Below, piece after piece: positions 34,141-47,566 of a stretch of DNA of 64,000 bases. The notes under the pieces are model-generated. The model worked only from the letters and a program-made list of their open reading frames with translations. It did no database searches and was not told the DNA's origin. The DNA comes from Taeniopygia guttata. Taxonomy: Eukaryota > Chordata > Aves > Passeriformes > Estrildidae. Position numbers and translations under genes: made by a program. Numbering within the stretch: the stretch's first letter is position 1; each line of letters begins with the position of its first letter. The stretch is from contig NC_133030.1 in assembly GCF_048771995.1 (NCBI RefSeq), forward strand, positions 59,676,001 through 59,740,000. Reading direction: 5' to 3'.

Positions 34141-34318
34141 GTTCCTGTTAGACTGTGAGCACCTGAGATCAGCCACTGCATGTCTGCCTGCCCATTCCAT
34201 GTCCAGCTGCTTCTCCATCACTGGGATGCACAAGGAGCAGAATGCAACAACCAGACCTCACAGGTCTGCTGGGAATCAGCCCTTACTGCCCCATCCTGCT
34301 CTGGGATCAAATGGTTCT

Positions 34319-34723
34319 TGTGACATTCACAGTCTCTCGACAGAGGGACAGAATTCTGTCTCTCAGGAGAAGCACAGAGAGAAGAAGAGAAAACAATCTT
34401 TATCTCTGCTCCTTTGCTTTCCCCATGTGGAATGTGGTGTGGAGATTGTTTACCTGCAGTGATGGCTGGGTTGGATTCTGGTGAAGGTTGTCTGGGGTCA
34501 GTGACCAGTGGGATCCAGCTGTGGCTCGGGCTCTCAGCACAGTCACAGGTTTGTGAATTAGTTAGGTAAGTAAGAAGAAAGTATGTAGAATAGTATAATA
34601 TCTCTTTAAATAGTATATTAATGTAATATAGTATAGTTTTAATAAAGCAGATCCTTCAGCCTTCTGATCTGGCGTGAGACATCATCACTTCTTCCCTGAA
34701 CTGGGGTCACTGCATTTTACTGT
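34319..34723 (+). mobile_element. Solo LTR, TGTGAC type, fuller copy of the 28056 family
   Basis: It starts TGTGACATTCACAGTCTCTC and contains ACAGAATTCTGTCTCTCAGG, 'CCATGTGGAATGTGGTGTGG' and a TA-rich promoter-like stretch near 34570-34640. AATAAA lies at 34641-34646, followed by CCTTCAGCCTTCTGATC and 'GACATCATCACTTCTTCCCT'. GTTCT precedes the 5' end (34314-34318) and follows the 3' end (34725-34729), consistent with a 5-6 base target duplication. The exact 3' end is uncertain because the expected terminal ACA has changed. It is a solo LTR about 180 bases downstream of a CR1 copy. Confidence 0.85.
34641..34646 (+). promoter_or_regulatory. LTR polyadenylation signal AATAAA
   Basis: AATAAAGCAG in the expected R-region position, about 80 bases before the LTR end. 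Confidence 0.6.
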
Positions 34724-34729
34724 AGTTCT

Positions 34730-37700
34730 AGCATCCTATGGAAACCCCTCAGCCTTCTGCTTGTGTCTCTTTAAAGTAGCCAGGCATCTTAAGGCAGGCA
34801 GGAAAACCCTGCTGGGATGCTGCTATTTCCCCAGTGTTCTGGATTTGCTTTGCAGTTCCCTTTTAAAAAGGACCAAAATGCTGATGAGTCTGAGATCAGG
34901 CTGATCCCTGGTGACACTCAGGAGCTTTTAGTGGTGTTGATAATACAAATCCTGCAAGAAGGACTAACACAGTCCAGGGCTGCACCTCTCTGAGAAATTG
35001 GATCTCTCTGAGCACAGATAGGATGGGTATTGGTATCTGCCTATGGAAATGAACCTGCAGTGTTTGCAATTATATTTATTCCCTGTGCACTGCTCCTGTT
35101 AAGGTTAGTGGGAACATCTAAAGCCAAATTTTAAATACATTTTTAAGAGGAGTGAAATTTAAATCAACTGTATTTCATTTGTCTTTTGGTCTGGTTTCCA
35201 CCACAGTGGAAAGAGGTGTAAATAGGAGGGGATTTGTTTCTGTGGGTAATAATTCTGCTGACTTTAAAACATGCCTGTGGTGGGGTTTGCTAGGAATGGG
35301 GGGAGTTATGCAAAAAAAAGACTCCATCAATCACAAAATCAGAACAGAGGATCATGAAACACAAGCAGGAGTTTTTTCCCCACTCTTTTCTGTAGGAAAG
35401 GTGCCTTTTCCAGCAGCAGTTCTGCCAGATCCCCTGCAACCTGCAGGGAGCTGAACAGATGTAACAAAAAAGAGAACAGTGGAAGTACATCCTGTGGTTT
35501 TGCCCTCATGGTGCCTTTGGACAACCACTCCTGTTGAGGTGGGAGTTCCAGTGCAGCTCAGGGACTGCCCAGCAGGGCTGGGCTTTGTGTTCCCAGGGCT
35601 GCTTCCCTCCTGCATCCTCCCCTGGCTGTGTCTGTGCAGCAGGCAGGCCCTGGCTGCTGCCTGGGTGGGCTGGGGGTTCCCAGAGATGTCTGACATTCCT
35701 AACAGCAGCTTCTTCTCGGCAGCTGAGCGTGCCAAACACGTTAACCACCCACCAAACACCCTCAATTCTCTCTTGCAGAGAAGGCTCAGGGGTCAAATCT
35801 GACCCACCACCACCCTAGCCCAGGTCTGAGGGGAGAGGGAAATTGCTGAAGTGCTCAGAGCTGGAAGGTGGGCTGTGGCAGGCATGAACACAAAGGTTTT
35901 TTGGGCTGTGCCACATGGGAATAGGATCCTTTCTGCTGTTGGGAGAGCATCCTCCGTGGGCCATGGTGCAGGGAGGTGAAGCCTCCTTTAGCTCTCATCA
36001 GGAGACACCAGCCCAGCAGGCTTGTCTACCTCTGTGAGACCCAGGGGTGGCCTCTGCATCTGCAGCTCGTGCAATATTTATGCAGCTGATCTGGGAAATG
36101 GCATGGGTTTTACTCTTTGTTAGGTGGTGAGTGACCCCTCAGCTGCCCCAGCCCTCAGAGAGCTCTGTGGCTGCCTAAAGAGAGGTTGTGAAACATCATT
36201 TCCACAGCCTTGTGCAGATGAATTAGGTTGCAGAGAGCTCACACATGAATAAATGCAGTTTTGGGACGCACGGGTTAGCAGTGTTGAGGCCCCATAAAAC
36301 CTGTGGGGGCAAAGACACAAGTGTTTGCTGAAACTGTGCAGCGAGACTGCTTAAGCACCAAGGAGGGAGAGATCTGTGGTGAAAAGTGGCAGCCCTTCTC
36401 TAAAGCCTGGAAAACACCTGAGGAAGAAGGAAAGTACAGCAAGCAGGACAAAGCCTTGCCTCCAAGCCACGATCTGCTGCAGGACTGGGATGTCCCCTGA
36501 AAGCCCAGGCTGCTGCAGCCCTGCAGGGAGGAGGATGAAGAGGAAGAGGAGAAGAAGGAGGAGGAAAAAAATCTCCAAGGATTTCCTTGCAACGCAGTGG
36601 GAGGTGTGGGGAGGCCCTTCTCCAAGGGGATGTTCCCAGATTGCCAAGGTGCCTCTGGCACTTCCCCTTTCCTGTGCCACGCTGGCACCCTGGTTACACA
36701 CCAGTGCTCAGTCCCAGGCTGCCCCCAGCATCAGCAGCAAGAAATTCATCTTGAATTCATCAAAGAAATTCATCTTTGCCCCTGCCAAATGTGGATGTGG
36801 GAGAGCCCCTGCCTGCACTCACTGGGCAGGGACTGAACTGCTCATAAGGAGCCCAGGCTGAGGCTGTCAGCACCACCCCAGTGAGGGGCTTGGGGACATG
36901 CCCTGCACTCATTCTGGTGCTGTTAAAACCAGTAAGTACCTGAGCCTAACACAAGATTTCTGTCTGCATCCTAATCCTGGAGCTGGGTGTCTCAGCATTG
37001 CCTCTCCCCCTTTTCACAGATTTCCCTCTCTTGCACCTTGCAGGCTGCACCAAGCACATTCAAATCCAGCTTTCACCTCTGGAGAAATTCTTGGGGTTAT
37101 TTGGTGGTGAGCAAAGTGACACATACAGACCATGGCCCTCCAAAGATCACATTTAACAGTGCACCTAAGGGGAAGGCAAGGAAGCATGCTGGATTTTCAC
37201 TTGCATTTATTACTATTCACCCATAGAACTACAGGCCATGAACCAGTTTTGTGCACAGGCATTCTCCCATTTTTTTGCAGCCTGGTTTCACGTGGCAGCT
37301 ACAGCACAGATAATGTTGCTGCAATAACAATTTGTTGGAATGTGTTGGACTCCAAACCTGCTTGGTAGTGACTACTCTGGCAGAGGGGAGAGCCCCTTTC
37401 TAGCAGCACATGGAGAAATGATGTAGAGCCCTCTGAACCAGAGCCCTTATGCAATTATGTGTGTTTTTTTGACTCCAGATCCTAAGAATGTCTCTCTTGA
37501 ATAGCATGTTTCTTGCTAGTTCGTTCATCTGTGAATTTCCCTGGCAGGTAGTGTATAAATAGCTCTGAGACACAGGCGATCCACGAGTTCTTTTCAAAAT
37601 ACAGCATTGAGTCATTTTAAAGCCTCCTACTGTAGCTCTTTTAAAGATTAACTCATTAATTTAAGTGTAAGATTTGTGCCTGAGGAAGAAGGATAAAATT

Positions 37701-38611
37701 CTGGCTTAAGATGTTCTTCCAACGAAGTACCTAATTTAAAAACCACTGAGTAAAATATCATGGGAGCTGGCCTGTGAAGTGAGCAGGGGACATCTGCCCA
37801 TCCCCACCAGGCTGTTCATCACCCAGAGGCTACACTGCTTTCTAGAGCCAGGAATAGAAACCAGAGTTCCTCATTCCCAGGAGCCCTTTGCCATGTAGGG
37901 CAGAGCAACCCAGCTGGTTCCCCCCAGCCTTTTTCCTCTGCCTGACCCCAGGCACCACTCAGCTTTCAGTAATTAGGGCAGAATTAGGGCAAGATCCCAG
38001 GGGATGGAGGCTGCTGGAGCAGGGCTTGCACAGAGGGCAGAGCTCTTCTATATATTGAGCTGAGCCTCCTTTACCACCTGGAAATGTTGTCCAAAGAGAA
38101 TTAGGGGATTTGACACACTTGCACAGGTCTGGCATCCCAGCAGGTTCCAGCAGCAGCTCTGTCCCTGGGTATCCAGAAATACCAGATGTGTCTGCAGTGC
38201 ATATTCAGATAAACACCTCCTGTCAGTGCACTGGGCATCCAGAGCCTCCCCTGGCACGGGCTGGAACACCAAAGTAAGCAGGAAAACCAAAAAGACATCA
38301 TTTCTCTTAGGACATTGCTCATGGTGTGCAGTGCTAGCAGCCTGAGGGACAATAGAGTGTGGCTGGTGCTGACTGCACACATCAGATGAATAACATTTCA
38401 TTCAAGCAACAGGAGAGCTCCCAAACAGACCAAAATGTGGTGTCCTGCTATGGAAATAGCCCAAGACTCTTTTTCTCATGTGCAAAACACCACTGCACTG
38501 CCTGTGCTTAATTATTTAAGGGCTGTTCCATGCATTGTCTTTCACATGGATGTACCCCAGAACAATTTTCAAGAGCTGGGTCAGGATTTACTTCCCCATT
38601 AAGTTAGACAA
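34730..38611. other. Unique stretch with a short homopurine tract
   Basis: 35470-36900 is relatively G+C-rich and carries several overlapping chance frames. 36520-36570 is a GGAGGA/AAGAAG purine tract. 37000-38600 has no recognisable elements. I support no exon here. Confidence 0.45.
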
Positions 38612-38739
38612 TTTTCTTTTTCTTTTTCTTTTTCTTTTTCTTTTTCTTTTTCTTTTTCTTTTTCTTTTTCTTTTTCTTTTTCTTTTTCTTTTTCTTTTTC
38701 TTTTTCTTTTTCTTTTTCTTTTTCTTTTTCTTTCTTTTT
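38612..38739. repeat. TTTTTC hexanucleotide microsatellite, about 21 units
   Basis: 128 bases of CTTTTT units with only the last unit imperfect (TTTCTTTTT). It is pure pyrimidine on the + strand and pure purine on the other. Open frames across it (Leu-Phe, or Lys-Glu on the minus strand) are products of the repeat. Confidence 0.97.
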
Positions 38740-41700
38740 GAGAGTTTCAGAAGGAAGAGACAGCTCTGGGACTGTCTGTAAATCTGAAGTGGGATATGCA
38801 ACCAGATTAAACCTGCAAAGAGAGCTTCCATAGGATACCTGGGTAGAGTTTTCCTTTCTTTTATCACCAAAACATGCCTGAGTGCCCTTCCCAGAGCTGC
38901 TATCTTCTTTGGTTGATGCACTGTGCACATGTATATTGGAATTAGTCCTGTGCCTTCAGTCCATCCTCCTGCAATGTGGCATCAGGATTCTGCTCTCAGC
39001 AGGAAGTGCAGCAGTGACTTGTCCCTCCTGCAGGGCCAAAGGAACAGAGACAGATTCTGTAAACCATAAACATCTCTGACACCTCTAAAAGTTCACGGTG
39101 AGAATCAAAAATAGCCATTTGATGCTCGAGACTTTTGATGCATCTTCAGCTTGTGGTTCTGTGTGTGAGTCACAGAAGCCATCAGCACCCTGCTGTTTCC
39201 CAGAGCACTTTAGGTGCCCTCCTTGGGACACTTCTGCCACATCTGCTGTCAGCCAGGGCCCACAGAGCAGCAAGATGAAAAAGTGATGCCCACAGGGACA
39301 CCCCACAGTTTATTTGGGGCTCTTGGGCTGGACAGACACCGTGAGTGGGAAAAATCTGCTGAAGATCAGGCCCTGTGCTGTGTTACAGATGGACCATGAC
39401 ACCCTGAAGTTGGCAGTCTTAATGGCTGCTGATGTTATGATAAAGTAATATATCAAAGTAAAGAGTGTTCCTTCTTAAAAACCATGAATAGATTTGAATC
39501 CATCTATTATTGAAAAGGCAATAAGCAATATGCTGTGCTGGGTCTCTTACAGGGGCTCCATAATGCATTAGTGCATTGCTCTTTGGCTCCTTGGCAACCT
39601 TGGAAGGTTGCACAATTTGAAATTGTAGTTACCATCCTGGAGAGTTCAAGTATCCATAAGGGCTAAAGATGCACAGAGAATTGTTGTGCATGAGTGTGGG
39701 CACCTGGGATTCAGCAGAGCTGAGATGGAAGAGCAGGAGGAGGAGGAGCACTGACCTTCTCCATTCACTGAAGCAGTTTAATGTGAAAAGAGAAAAAAAA
39801 AAAAGAAAGCAAAGCTAAAGATCAGTTGCATTTCATGGATGGAGGGTTACTGGTGGAAGGTAATGGTCCTCCTTGGATTTAAATCAGAATTTAAAATTGC
39901 ATCACTTAATCTGACATCCTGCAGAACTCGTGCTTAAAGATTTTATCTTATAGTGCTATGGCAAGGTCAAACTCACTCTGTCAGTAATTACCTTGGAAGT
40001 CAGAGTGTGTTTCTGTGCATGTCCACATTTGGAAGGGATGGGAAATAGAAAAAACCTTTTTATTTCTTCCTAGCCTTTGGTATATTTGAAATAAATGAAT
40101 TCCCTTACACTGTGTGTTTCTTCAACACTTTTAATGGATTCTAATGCACACGTGCTGCCTCTTCTTATAGTGGGTGTGGAAATATCAAGGCCAACTGAGT
40201 AAACAGCTGGGGAAATTAGTGGAGTGCCCAAAGGCACACACCTCTCCCCAGACTGAGAGTTTGCAGCCCTGTGCTGTGTGCAGGATGCCTGACCCCATCT
40301 CTCTCTTCTGTACCATCCATGAGTGTGAAAACACAAGGAGATCTTTTTTATCAAGTCCTCTTTTGCTCTGTAGCTCGAAGCTGGAAATTATTTCACGGCA
40401 CTTCTTTTAATCTTCTTTGACAGCTTTTTTGTTTAAAAATAAAGGGGTCGTGACAGTGGAATAAAGCAGCACTCACAAGTGTTTGCTGGAGTCCTGATCA
40501 GGTGCTAGGTGGCTCATCCAGCAAAGCTCCTCTTCATTTCTATGGAGCTGTTCCTTGATAATGTGGATATTTGTTCCTTGATAATGTGGATATTTGTTAT
40601 TCATAATCTGCTGCTGGTTATTCTCATCATCAGCTGAAGGAGACAACATAATGTGAGTTAATTGTTTAGTTCTGCAGCGTCTAATGAGCAGTGTATAAAT
40701 TCCAATATAGCAATTTTCCATAGCTCCATGGGAGGGAGTATTAAGTGTTCAGTGACAACATGCAAATAATGAATGTATTTGTAGAAAGCAGAACTGAGGG
40801 ACAATAAAAAGGCCAAGGTTTATGCATCATTTATTTGAAACTAACAATGTGATAGTAAAGGATAACCAGATTAAAAACCTAGATATGCAGTTTGGGAACT
40901 CAGATGTAATCTTTTTTAAAGTTCAAGCCTTTTACAGATCTTATTGAAAGCAGTGGGAGGACATCTGTGAAAGATGTGTCTGCTCAGTGTTTGGTTAAAA
41001 GCAATCCAGCCTTTTTGTCTGGCATTGGTGATACACTTCCCTCCTAAGAAAATTTCTTGCCAACCTGTTTTCAGCAAGGCAGTGCTTGATTCTTACTTCC
41101 AGCCCTCGAGAAACCGTGGGTCTCAGGTGAGCACACTCAGAAAATGTCTGTCTTATTATCACATCCATCTCATAATATCAATCAAGGTCAAGGCACTATT
41201 GAGATTGGTACCCTACGGATATGTAATAAGAGAGATCCTTCCTCAGAGGTGCACAGAACCAAAATAGTAAATGGTCCCAGTTCCACTGACATGACTTCTT
41301 TGTGTTCCCCATTTCTCCTTCATTTTCTGCCTCTGGCTTTTCAGGCTGTAGCCATTTGGGGCAACACTAACCTTCTTTTCTCAGCTTTCAGCATACAGGA
41401 GTATAAACCACTACTGTGGCTCCTATTACAATTTATTGAAATTGAAATAATTGATAATAATAGTACATGCACAACAGTAATGGACTGTGTTGTTGTGTGC
41501 AAGAGCACAGGTTTTTACAGCCCTAAGGTACCAGTGCCTCAGATGTGCACCAGAGAGGCAGGTGACATTTTTAAGAGCATTTATCTTTGGAAAGTGTGGC
41601 TTGAAAGTCAGGCTTGAACCTGTTTTGAACCTATTTTGGGCACCCTGCACTTATGTATTCTAAGAACAATGCTGTGTGGAGACACTGTAGGAGACAATAA

Positions 41701-42467
41701 ACCCACCTGCAATGCAGAGTGACTGAGGATGAGTGGGGAGCAGTTGTATCTGCTCATACAGAGCAGCACAAGCAGCTGCTACTGCTCCACCTCTGCTTTT
41801 AGCAAGCACAACAGAGACTCTGAAGAGCTCTTGAAACTCCCATGTTGCTCCTTAAGAGACAGGCAAGGCTTTCCAGGCTGGCTTTTTAAAAGGGTATTTC
41901 ATTGTAATTGTCTGTTAAATCTAGATTTTCAGAGGTTTCATTGACCCCTCCACGCAGCAATCAAAGGACATTTGCCACACTTGATGGCAATGGCAGCCAC
42001 TGACTTCAAGCAGAAGGATAAATGAACTAGTTGGGTGATAGATTTCTTTCCTTCTTTCTTTTAAACACCCAAGCTAGAAACCAATCCTTATAGTGACAAG
42101 GTTTAGTGTGCTAAATTCCCTTGGCATTACAAACTGTCTCTTTCTTTCCCTACCCTTGAAAAAAAAAAAAGAAGAAGCCAGGCAGATATAGCTGATGCCG
42201 TGTCGCATCCCACGCGCTCGTGTTGCTCCTGCAGTCTGTTGCTTTTTGGGATTCACACACACATTTGATTTGCAAGCGCCACTATTGCTTTGCAGTAAAC
42301 ACTGCTCTCTCCTCGGAGAATCCAGATGTCTTCCTCTCAGGACTCTGCACTTCTCTTTAGGTTTCTCAGCCCCTTGCTGCACGCACTGGATGTTCTTTGC
42401 TTCTGCACAGAAACCCCGATCCTCATCGCAGAAATTGTGTTTTGTGGTGAGAACATTGACTGGGAGA
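38740..42467. other. Unique stretch with one small tandem repeat
   Basis: Contains the 23-base duplication described separately. No repeat family is otherwise recognised. A short CpG-containing spot (42197-42215) is far too small to be an island. The open frame at 41144-41617 (157 codons) has no recognisable domain. Confidence 0.45.
40550..40597. repeat. 23-base tandem duplication
   Basis: GTTCCTTGATAATGTGGATA plus TTT occurs twice in direct succession with no mismatch, so the duplication is young. Confidence 0.9.
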
Positions 42468-43084
42468 TGTTGGAGCCCAGGACATCCCTCTGGCTGCCCT
42501 GGATGTCTCCAGAACCTGGCAGTGGGCTCAGGGACCTTGGCAAGAAGTCAAAAACACCCATGGCTTTGATTTCAGCCCATGGGGGAGGCTGCCAAGTCTA
42601 TATGAGGAATTACAAGCCAAAAGGGTTTGAGTAGTGTAATAGGTGAATTGACACAGGATGGAAAAGTAGATTTTTGCGGTTTTTTAGAATGTAATTCGGG
42701 GTACAAGATGGAGGAATCTGGGCATGGCCTAGCCTTCTTCTCCTTCGTCTTGTACTCCATATCTTGGTGTGATGGTGACACTTTTCTATTGGTTTAAGGT
42801 AGAGATTCACTGTCTAACATAGATGATAGGCATTGGCACAAATCTGTAAACATACAACACATAATTTTGAGTATATCATGTGGGAGCCACCCAAGGCTCA
42901 GGAGAGACTGCCGTGGCTTCTGTACTAGGTGTACCTCAGCAGGTCAGAGAGAGAATTTTATAGATAAGGAGAAATAAACAACCTTGAAAACGCAACTTTG
43001 TGTATTCCAGATCTCTTCTTTGGCTGCCAGGCTAGGGGAACAAGGATTTTTACACTGTTGGGGTCTCACCAGCCGACCCTGACA
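42468..43084 (+). mobile_element. Solo LTR, class II (ERVK-like), diverged copy C
   Basis: 617 bases from TGTTGGAGCCCAGGACATCC to CCAGCCGACCCTGACA, flanked by GGGAGA (42462-42467) and GGGAGG (43085-43090), a 6-base target duplication with one change. The order of blocks matches copies A and B: a TGTTGGA start, TACAAGATGGAGGAATCTGG, CTCCATATCTTGGTGTGATG, GATAGGCATTGGCAC, AACATACAACACATAA, then AATAAA at 42973-42978. Base identity to A and B is clearly lower, and the TATA region differs, so it is an older or sister subfamily. Confidence 0.8.
42973..42978 (+). promoter_or_regulatory. LTR copy C polyadenylation signal AATAAA
   Basis: AATAAA, collinear with the AATAAA of copy B. Confidence 0.55.
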
Positions 43085-43090
43085 GGGAGG

Positions 43091-46000
43091 GAAAGGTATT
43101 TATCTGCCAGAAAGCAAGTTCCAATTTCATTCTCCTGATTCCATCAGATGCCTATGGATAGGTCTGTGCTAGGAGCACTTTCCCCACACAGCCAGCTCTG
43201 TCTCCATCGGCTGTGTGCTCTTTGATTGCATGCAGTATGTGCAGATATTTGCTGGGAAATGAGTAAGAAGGATTTTATTTCTTTAGTAGTTGAAATTGCG
43301 TGAGGGAAAAGGGAGAGAAGACATTCAGGTATTTTTTTTTACCAAAGGAAGGAGCAATCTGAATGAACAAAGGGGTCAAACCCCTCTTGTTGGTGAAGAA
43401 ATTATCACCCTGAAGCCTGGTGGAATTCCCAGTGAGTGCAAAGATCAGGGTATCATCCCGTGAAGTGCTGCTGCAAGTTCAGTGAGATCTGGAGAAAGGT
43501 TCATGTGTTTACTCTCCCTTCCCCTTCAGCCCAATATTTGTGGTGTTATAACACCTCAGACTTGGCCTTCAGAGCTGTTTTTCAGAGTCAGAGCAGCGCT
43601 GCAGCTGTGATGGCCTGGGGACACATGAGCACAACTGCTAAGGAGAATAACAACTTCTAATGGACCAGCTAATATTGGCAGGGAAAACAGACAGCTCCCA
43701 GGCACAAGTGCTCCCTCGTGTCTCCTCCTGTTTGCCAGGGGCTGTCTCCAGCATTGTGGATATTCAGAATGAAGATTTGCATCTCCAGGGCACAAAGTTC
43801 CTGCTGACCAGGATAAAGGACCAGCTCCTCCAGCTCAGCACAGGCAGAGGGTGATTGTTATAAGTGAGCAATTCTATAATTCTGTTGGCATCCCTTGGTA
43901 GGAACCTTTTCTTTCTTTTTTCCACATGATTTCCCGAATCAGGATACTAATCAGGTTCAGATGGCTATTGGGAGCAGTCACACGCTGCCTCTTTCCCCGT
44001 GTTTTGCTACAGTAAAGGAAAGGAGAGGGGTTTTAACAATCTTTAGGCTTTTTATTAATCCTTCTAGGCGAGATGTGCAGATCTGTATTTCCCCTAACCC
44101 CACTGGTGTGTCATCCTGGGGGACTGAAGTTATCCTAGAAGAGTAGAAGGTTTGGCAAAACAGAAAAAACTTATAAAAAGAAGGCAGCCGAGTGGTGGCA
44201 TTGTGTGTAGCCTGATGTATACTTGAAGAAGGTTATAAATACATGTTTAGGAATGTACCAGCATTAATGTCTGCTGAATGAGAGACACGAGTAAGGAGAA
44301 GATCAAGCCAAGAGATGGTTGCACTCAAGGACATGGTTTTCATACAGGAGATATCTGGAGCAAAAGAGAGAGAGAGAAAAAAAATGTCCCTATTACAAGA
44401 TTTTTTGGTTGCAGGCAACCTCCAGGGAAAGCTCTGTGGAGCCTCCAGGGTGATCCAGTCATGGGATGGGAAAAGGCTTTTTTAACAGCCTGGCCTGTGG
44501 ATGGAAACACTCCATGGCCCACCCTGCTCTGCCCTGTGGGCTCCCAGATTCCAGCAGTGCCAGTGGGGCACCTCTGACCCCTCCTGTGCTGCTGCTCTTG
44601 TCCCCCACACAGCTCAGCACTAGCCATGCCACCAGCATGTCCCCTATATCACCTGGACCCTCTGTCTCCTCTCTCCCTCTCTCTGTAACTTCTTGTAGGA
44701 GGGAAATCATCTCCTGTCTTTTTTCCACGGGAAAATAGAAGAAATTTGATATTTGATGCTCTTTCACCTTTTTCCCTTCTTTATAACCTCAGTCTGCAGG
44801 AGAGGAGTTCCTGCAGGAGGAAACCAGGATGATTATGATGTCCAGTACCAGGACTGTACCAAGAGGAGATAGTTTGACCTGTAATGCAGGGAGATTTTAT
44901 TTGGAAAATACTCAGTGTCACTACCAGAGGCCACTGTTTTCCTCCCTGCACAGGCAGTGACTCAGCTGCTCTCATGCATGTGGAAGATCAGGGGCTCAAA
45001 AGGGATTTGATTTAACATGACCTGCTGTTTCAGCTGGTACACATGGCTCCCATAAGCTCACAACTTATCAAAACATGTGCCTGCAACAGAGCAGGGAATT
45101 CTCATCTCATCTGTCACTGGATTGCTGGTTTGCAGATGGGGGATGCTGTTGAGGCAGCGTGGGTTTGGGTGAAGATTTATTACAGGACAAATGCTGAAAC
45201 ATTAAAAAAAAAGGGAGATTAGGTTTTCAGTGCATTACTTGTGAATGGAGCTGCTGACAGCCAAATACTTCAGCAGATAAAATGATCCATTTCATTGCTG
45301 GCTGAGCCAAAGCAGAGAGAGTTCACCTGCCTTGAGTGGCTCTGCCTACATCCCCCCTGTTACTGCACAATGCACCTTAGTGATATTTTTAGTATAGACT
45401 AATATCTTTATGTCTTAAAACATGGAAGTTTCACCCAGTAAATTGGAGATTTGCCTTAGGATTCCCACTTGTGCTGCAGTTGGAGGGTGGATTCCATGCT
45501 CAGCAGCCAGGACTGGGCTGGGCCAAGCCCCCCAAAGCCATTCTGCTCTCTGCACTTACCAGGAGAAGCAGCTTCTTTAATGCCTGAAATGGCTGACTAC
45601 AAATGGCATTCTTTCCCCCAACAGTTATGAAGCACAGGTGTTTCAAAGCTGAAATCTGGAAAATAAAAAAGCATCTTAGAGCATTTACCCCCTCCTCTCC
45701 CCTTTCTTAAGTGGTATTGAGGATTACAACATGTGGTTATATAATGCCTCCCCTCAGCCTGATCTTTTTAGCAATTAATTAGTCAGGGATTTGAGGGAAA
45801 ATATGTCTAAAATGGTTTAATATTTGCTTACTGGTCCAGAAATGTGCCCTATTTTGTTGTAGCTGCTGTTCTAAAAGCCTAAAAAAGAAACTTTTTTTAA
45901 AAATTGGAGCAATCTATGACAAAATATTTTTGCTTTCATTTTATGTATCTTTATTGAGTGACCACGGGTAGGGAGGATATGGAAAGCTAACACACAGCAG

Positions 46001-47056
46001 GGAGAACATCACTGCTGGTGCTAACAAGTTGTGCAGAGCTTCTTCCATCCAGCCAAAGGCGATTCAGGTACTTCTCTTTCTGAAAATGCTGTTTCCTCAC
46101 TGTGTCTCTCAGACAAAACACTTCTGTAGCCCCCAGCGTGGCTCTAAAATTGCTCAGGGCAGAGGAGTGTGAGATCTGCTTCATTCAGTGGCCAAGATCA
46201 AAGGCATCCAGGTTGTTAACACCATCCTCTGAGCCCTGTCACAACCTGCTGGGTCAGCCAGAGCCTTTCAAAGATGCTGGTTCCTACCAAGCTTTGTAAA
46301 ACCTTTGACTGCTTGGAGGTCTGTGGGTGAATTGTGCAATGCAGGGGCTCATTTATTTACTGCTGTCTCCCACCAAAACCCTTAGGATAAGGAGAGGAAA
46401 AGTCACTGAGCTTCCTTGGCTCAGAGGGGAAACTTTCCTGTGAGCTGAAAATAGAGGATGTGCCCTGTTACAGGTATCTACAGACAGAGCTTTCAAAGCA
46501 TAGCAATGGTTTTTTTTTCAGCCCTGTATGTGCTTTGTTGAGATGCTCCTTATCCTTTGGAAGATACCACTGCTTTTCCCTCCAATCCCTCTCCTTTCTC
46601 TGTGCTAAAAAGGGCTGTGGAATATCTTTGTCCCTAATAAAAATCCCACTGAAGGAGTGTTTCCAACTTTACGGGCTTCCCTTCTCATTTCTGCCTTCAG
46701 ACAGCAGCTCACAGCAGTGCGACGAGTGGGTGCTAATTATGGAGAGCCACGCTCCACAACAGAGCCTTGCTGCTGGTGAATACAGAAAAATTGCTCATTA
46801 GAGCAGCATGGTATTTAGTCAGATTGGCTTCCCTAGATATTAACATTCTGGCATTAATGCAGACTGGCAGCGTGAAGCTTGAATAAAACCATCTCGGGGT
46901 AAGACGTGCACAAGGGCTTGGGAAATGTTTGTCTCACCAGTGGGGTTTGCAGGACATTTCTGCCGGGGGCAGAAAACACCCTTGGATTTCAGTAATTCAC
47001 ACAGACAATTTCTTGGTGGCTTTTTCCCTACCTCACAGGATATGGTGCATCATGCA
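43091..47056. other. Unique stretch, nothing recognised
   Basis: About 4 kb without any CR1 or LTR piece I can recognise. 45200-46000 is A+T-rich. Frames such as 44459-44767 on the minus strand are chance frames in C/T-rich DNA. No exon is supported. Confidence 0.45.
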
Positions 47057-47477
47057 TGTGGGAGCTCAAAATGTCCCTCAGATATTTTTGGAGGTTCCAG
47101 GCCCAGGTCAGAAGCATTTGAGACCCTGGCAGGCAGCTGGAAACAGCTGTGATTTTGGGTTTGAGCCATGGAATGAATTACCAACTTTGCAGGAAGAACA
47201 AGAAGTCACAAAAGTTTAGATATTATAATAGGAGTAGTCACAAAGCAGAGGGAAGAATTTTTGAGTGCTTTACAGGGGGGGTTTGGTTTTGTACATGGGG
47301 GTCACAAGTTTTAAGATGAAGGGATTTGGGCCTGCCCTGTCCTCCCTCTCTTCTTCCTTACCTCCATGTTCTTGGTGATGTTGGCACTCACAGATTGGTT
47401 TAGAGTAGAAAAGCACCATTTAATATAGGCAATAGGCACTGGGAACAAACTGTAACCATGTAACATGTAATGTACCA

Positions 47478-47485
47478 TATAAAAG
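47478..47485 (+). promoter_or_regulatory. First LTR TATA box (copy B)
   Basis: TATAAAAG in the first unit of the duplication, 81 bases before the second. Confidence 0.5.
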
Positions 47486-47558
47486 ATAGAAAAGCACCAT
47501 TTAATATAGGTAATAGGCATTGGGGACAAACTATAAACATGTAACACATAATGTACCA

Positions 47559-47566
47559 TATAAAAG
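47559..47566 (+). promoter_or_regulatory. Second LTR TATA box (copy B)
   Basis: TATAAAAG in the second unit, at the position matching the single TATA box of copy A and followed by the same GACAGCAGCAGCCCTGGG. Confidence 0.6.

Noticed and set aside
38599..38930. Lys-Glu and poly-Lys-rich minus-strand frames of about 108 codons
   Set aside because: They are produced by the TTTTTC microsatellite, which is a multiple of three and contains no stop in these frames.
44150..44260. TATAAAAAG-containing stretch resembling an LTR promoter
   Set aside because: No TG/CA boundaries, target duplication or similarity to the LTRs in this window could be found.
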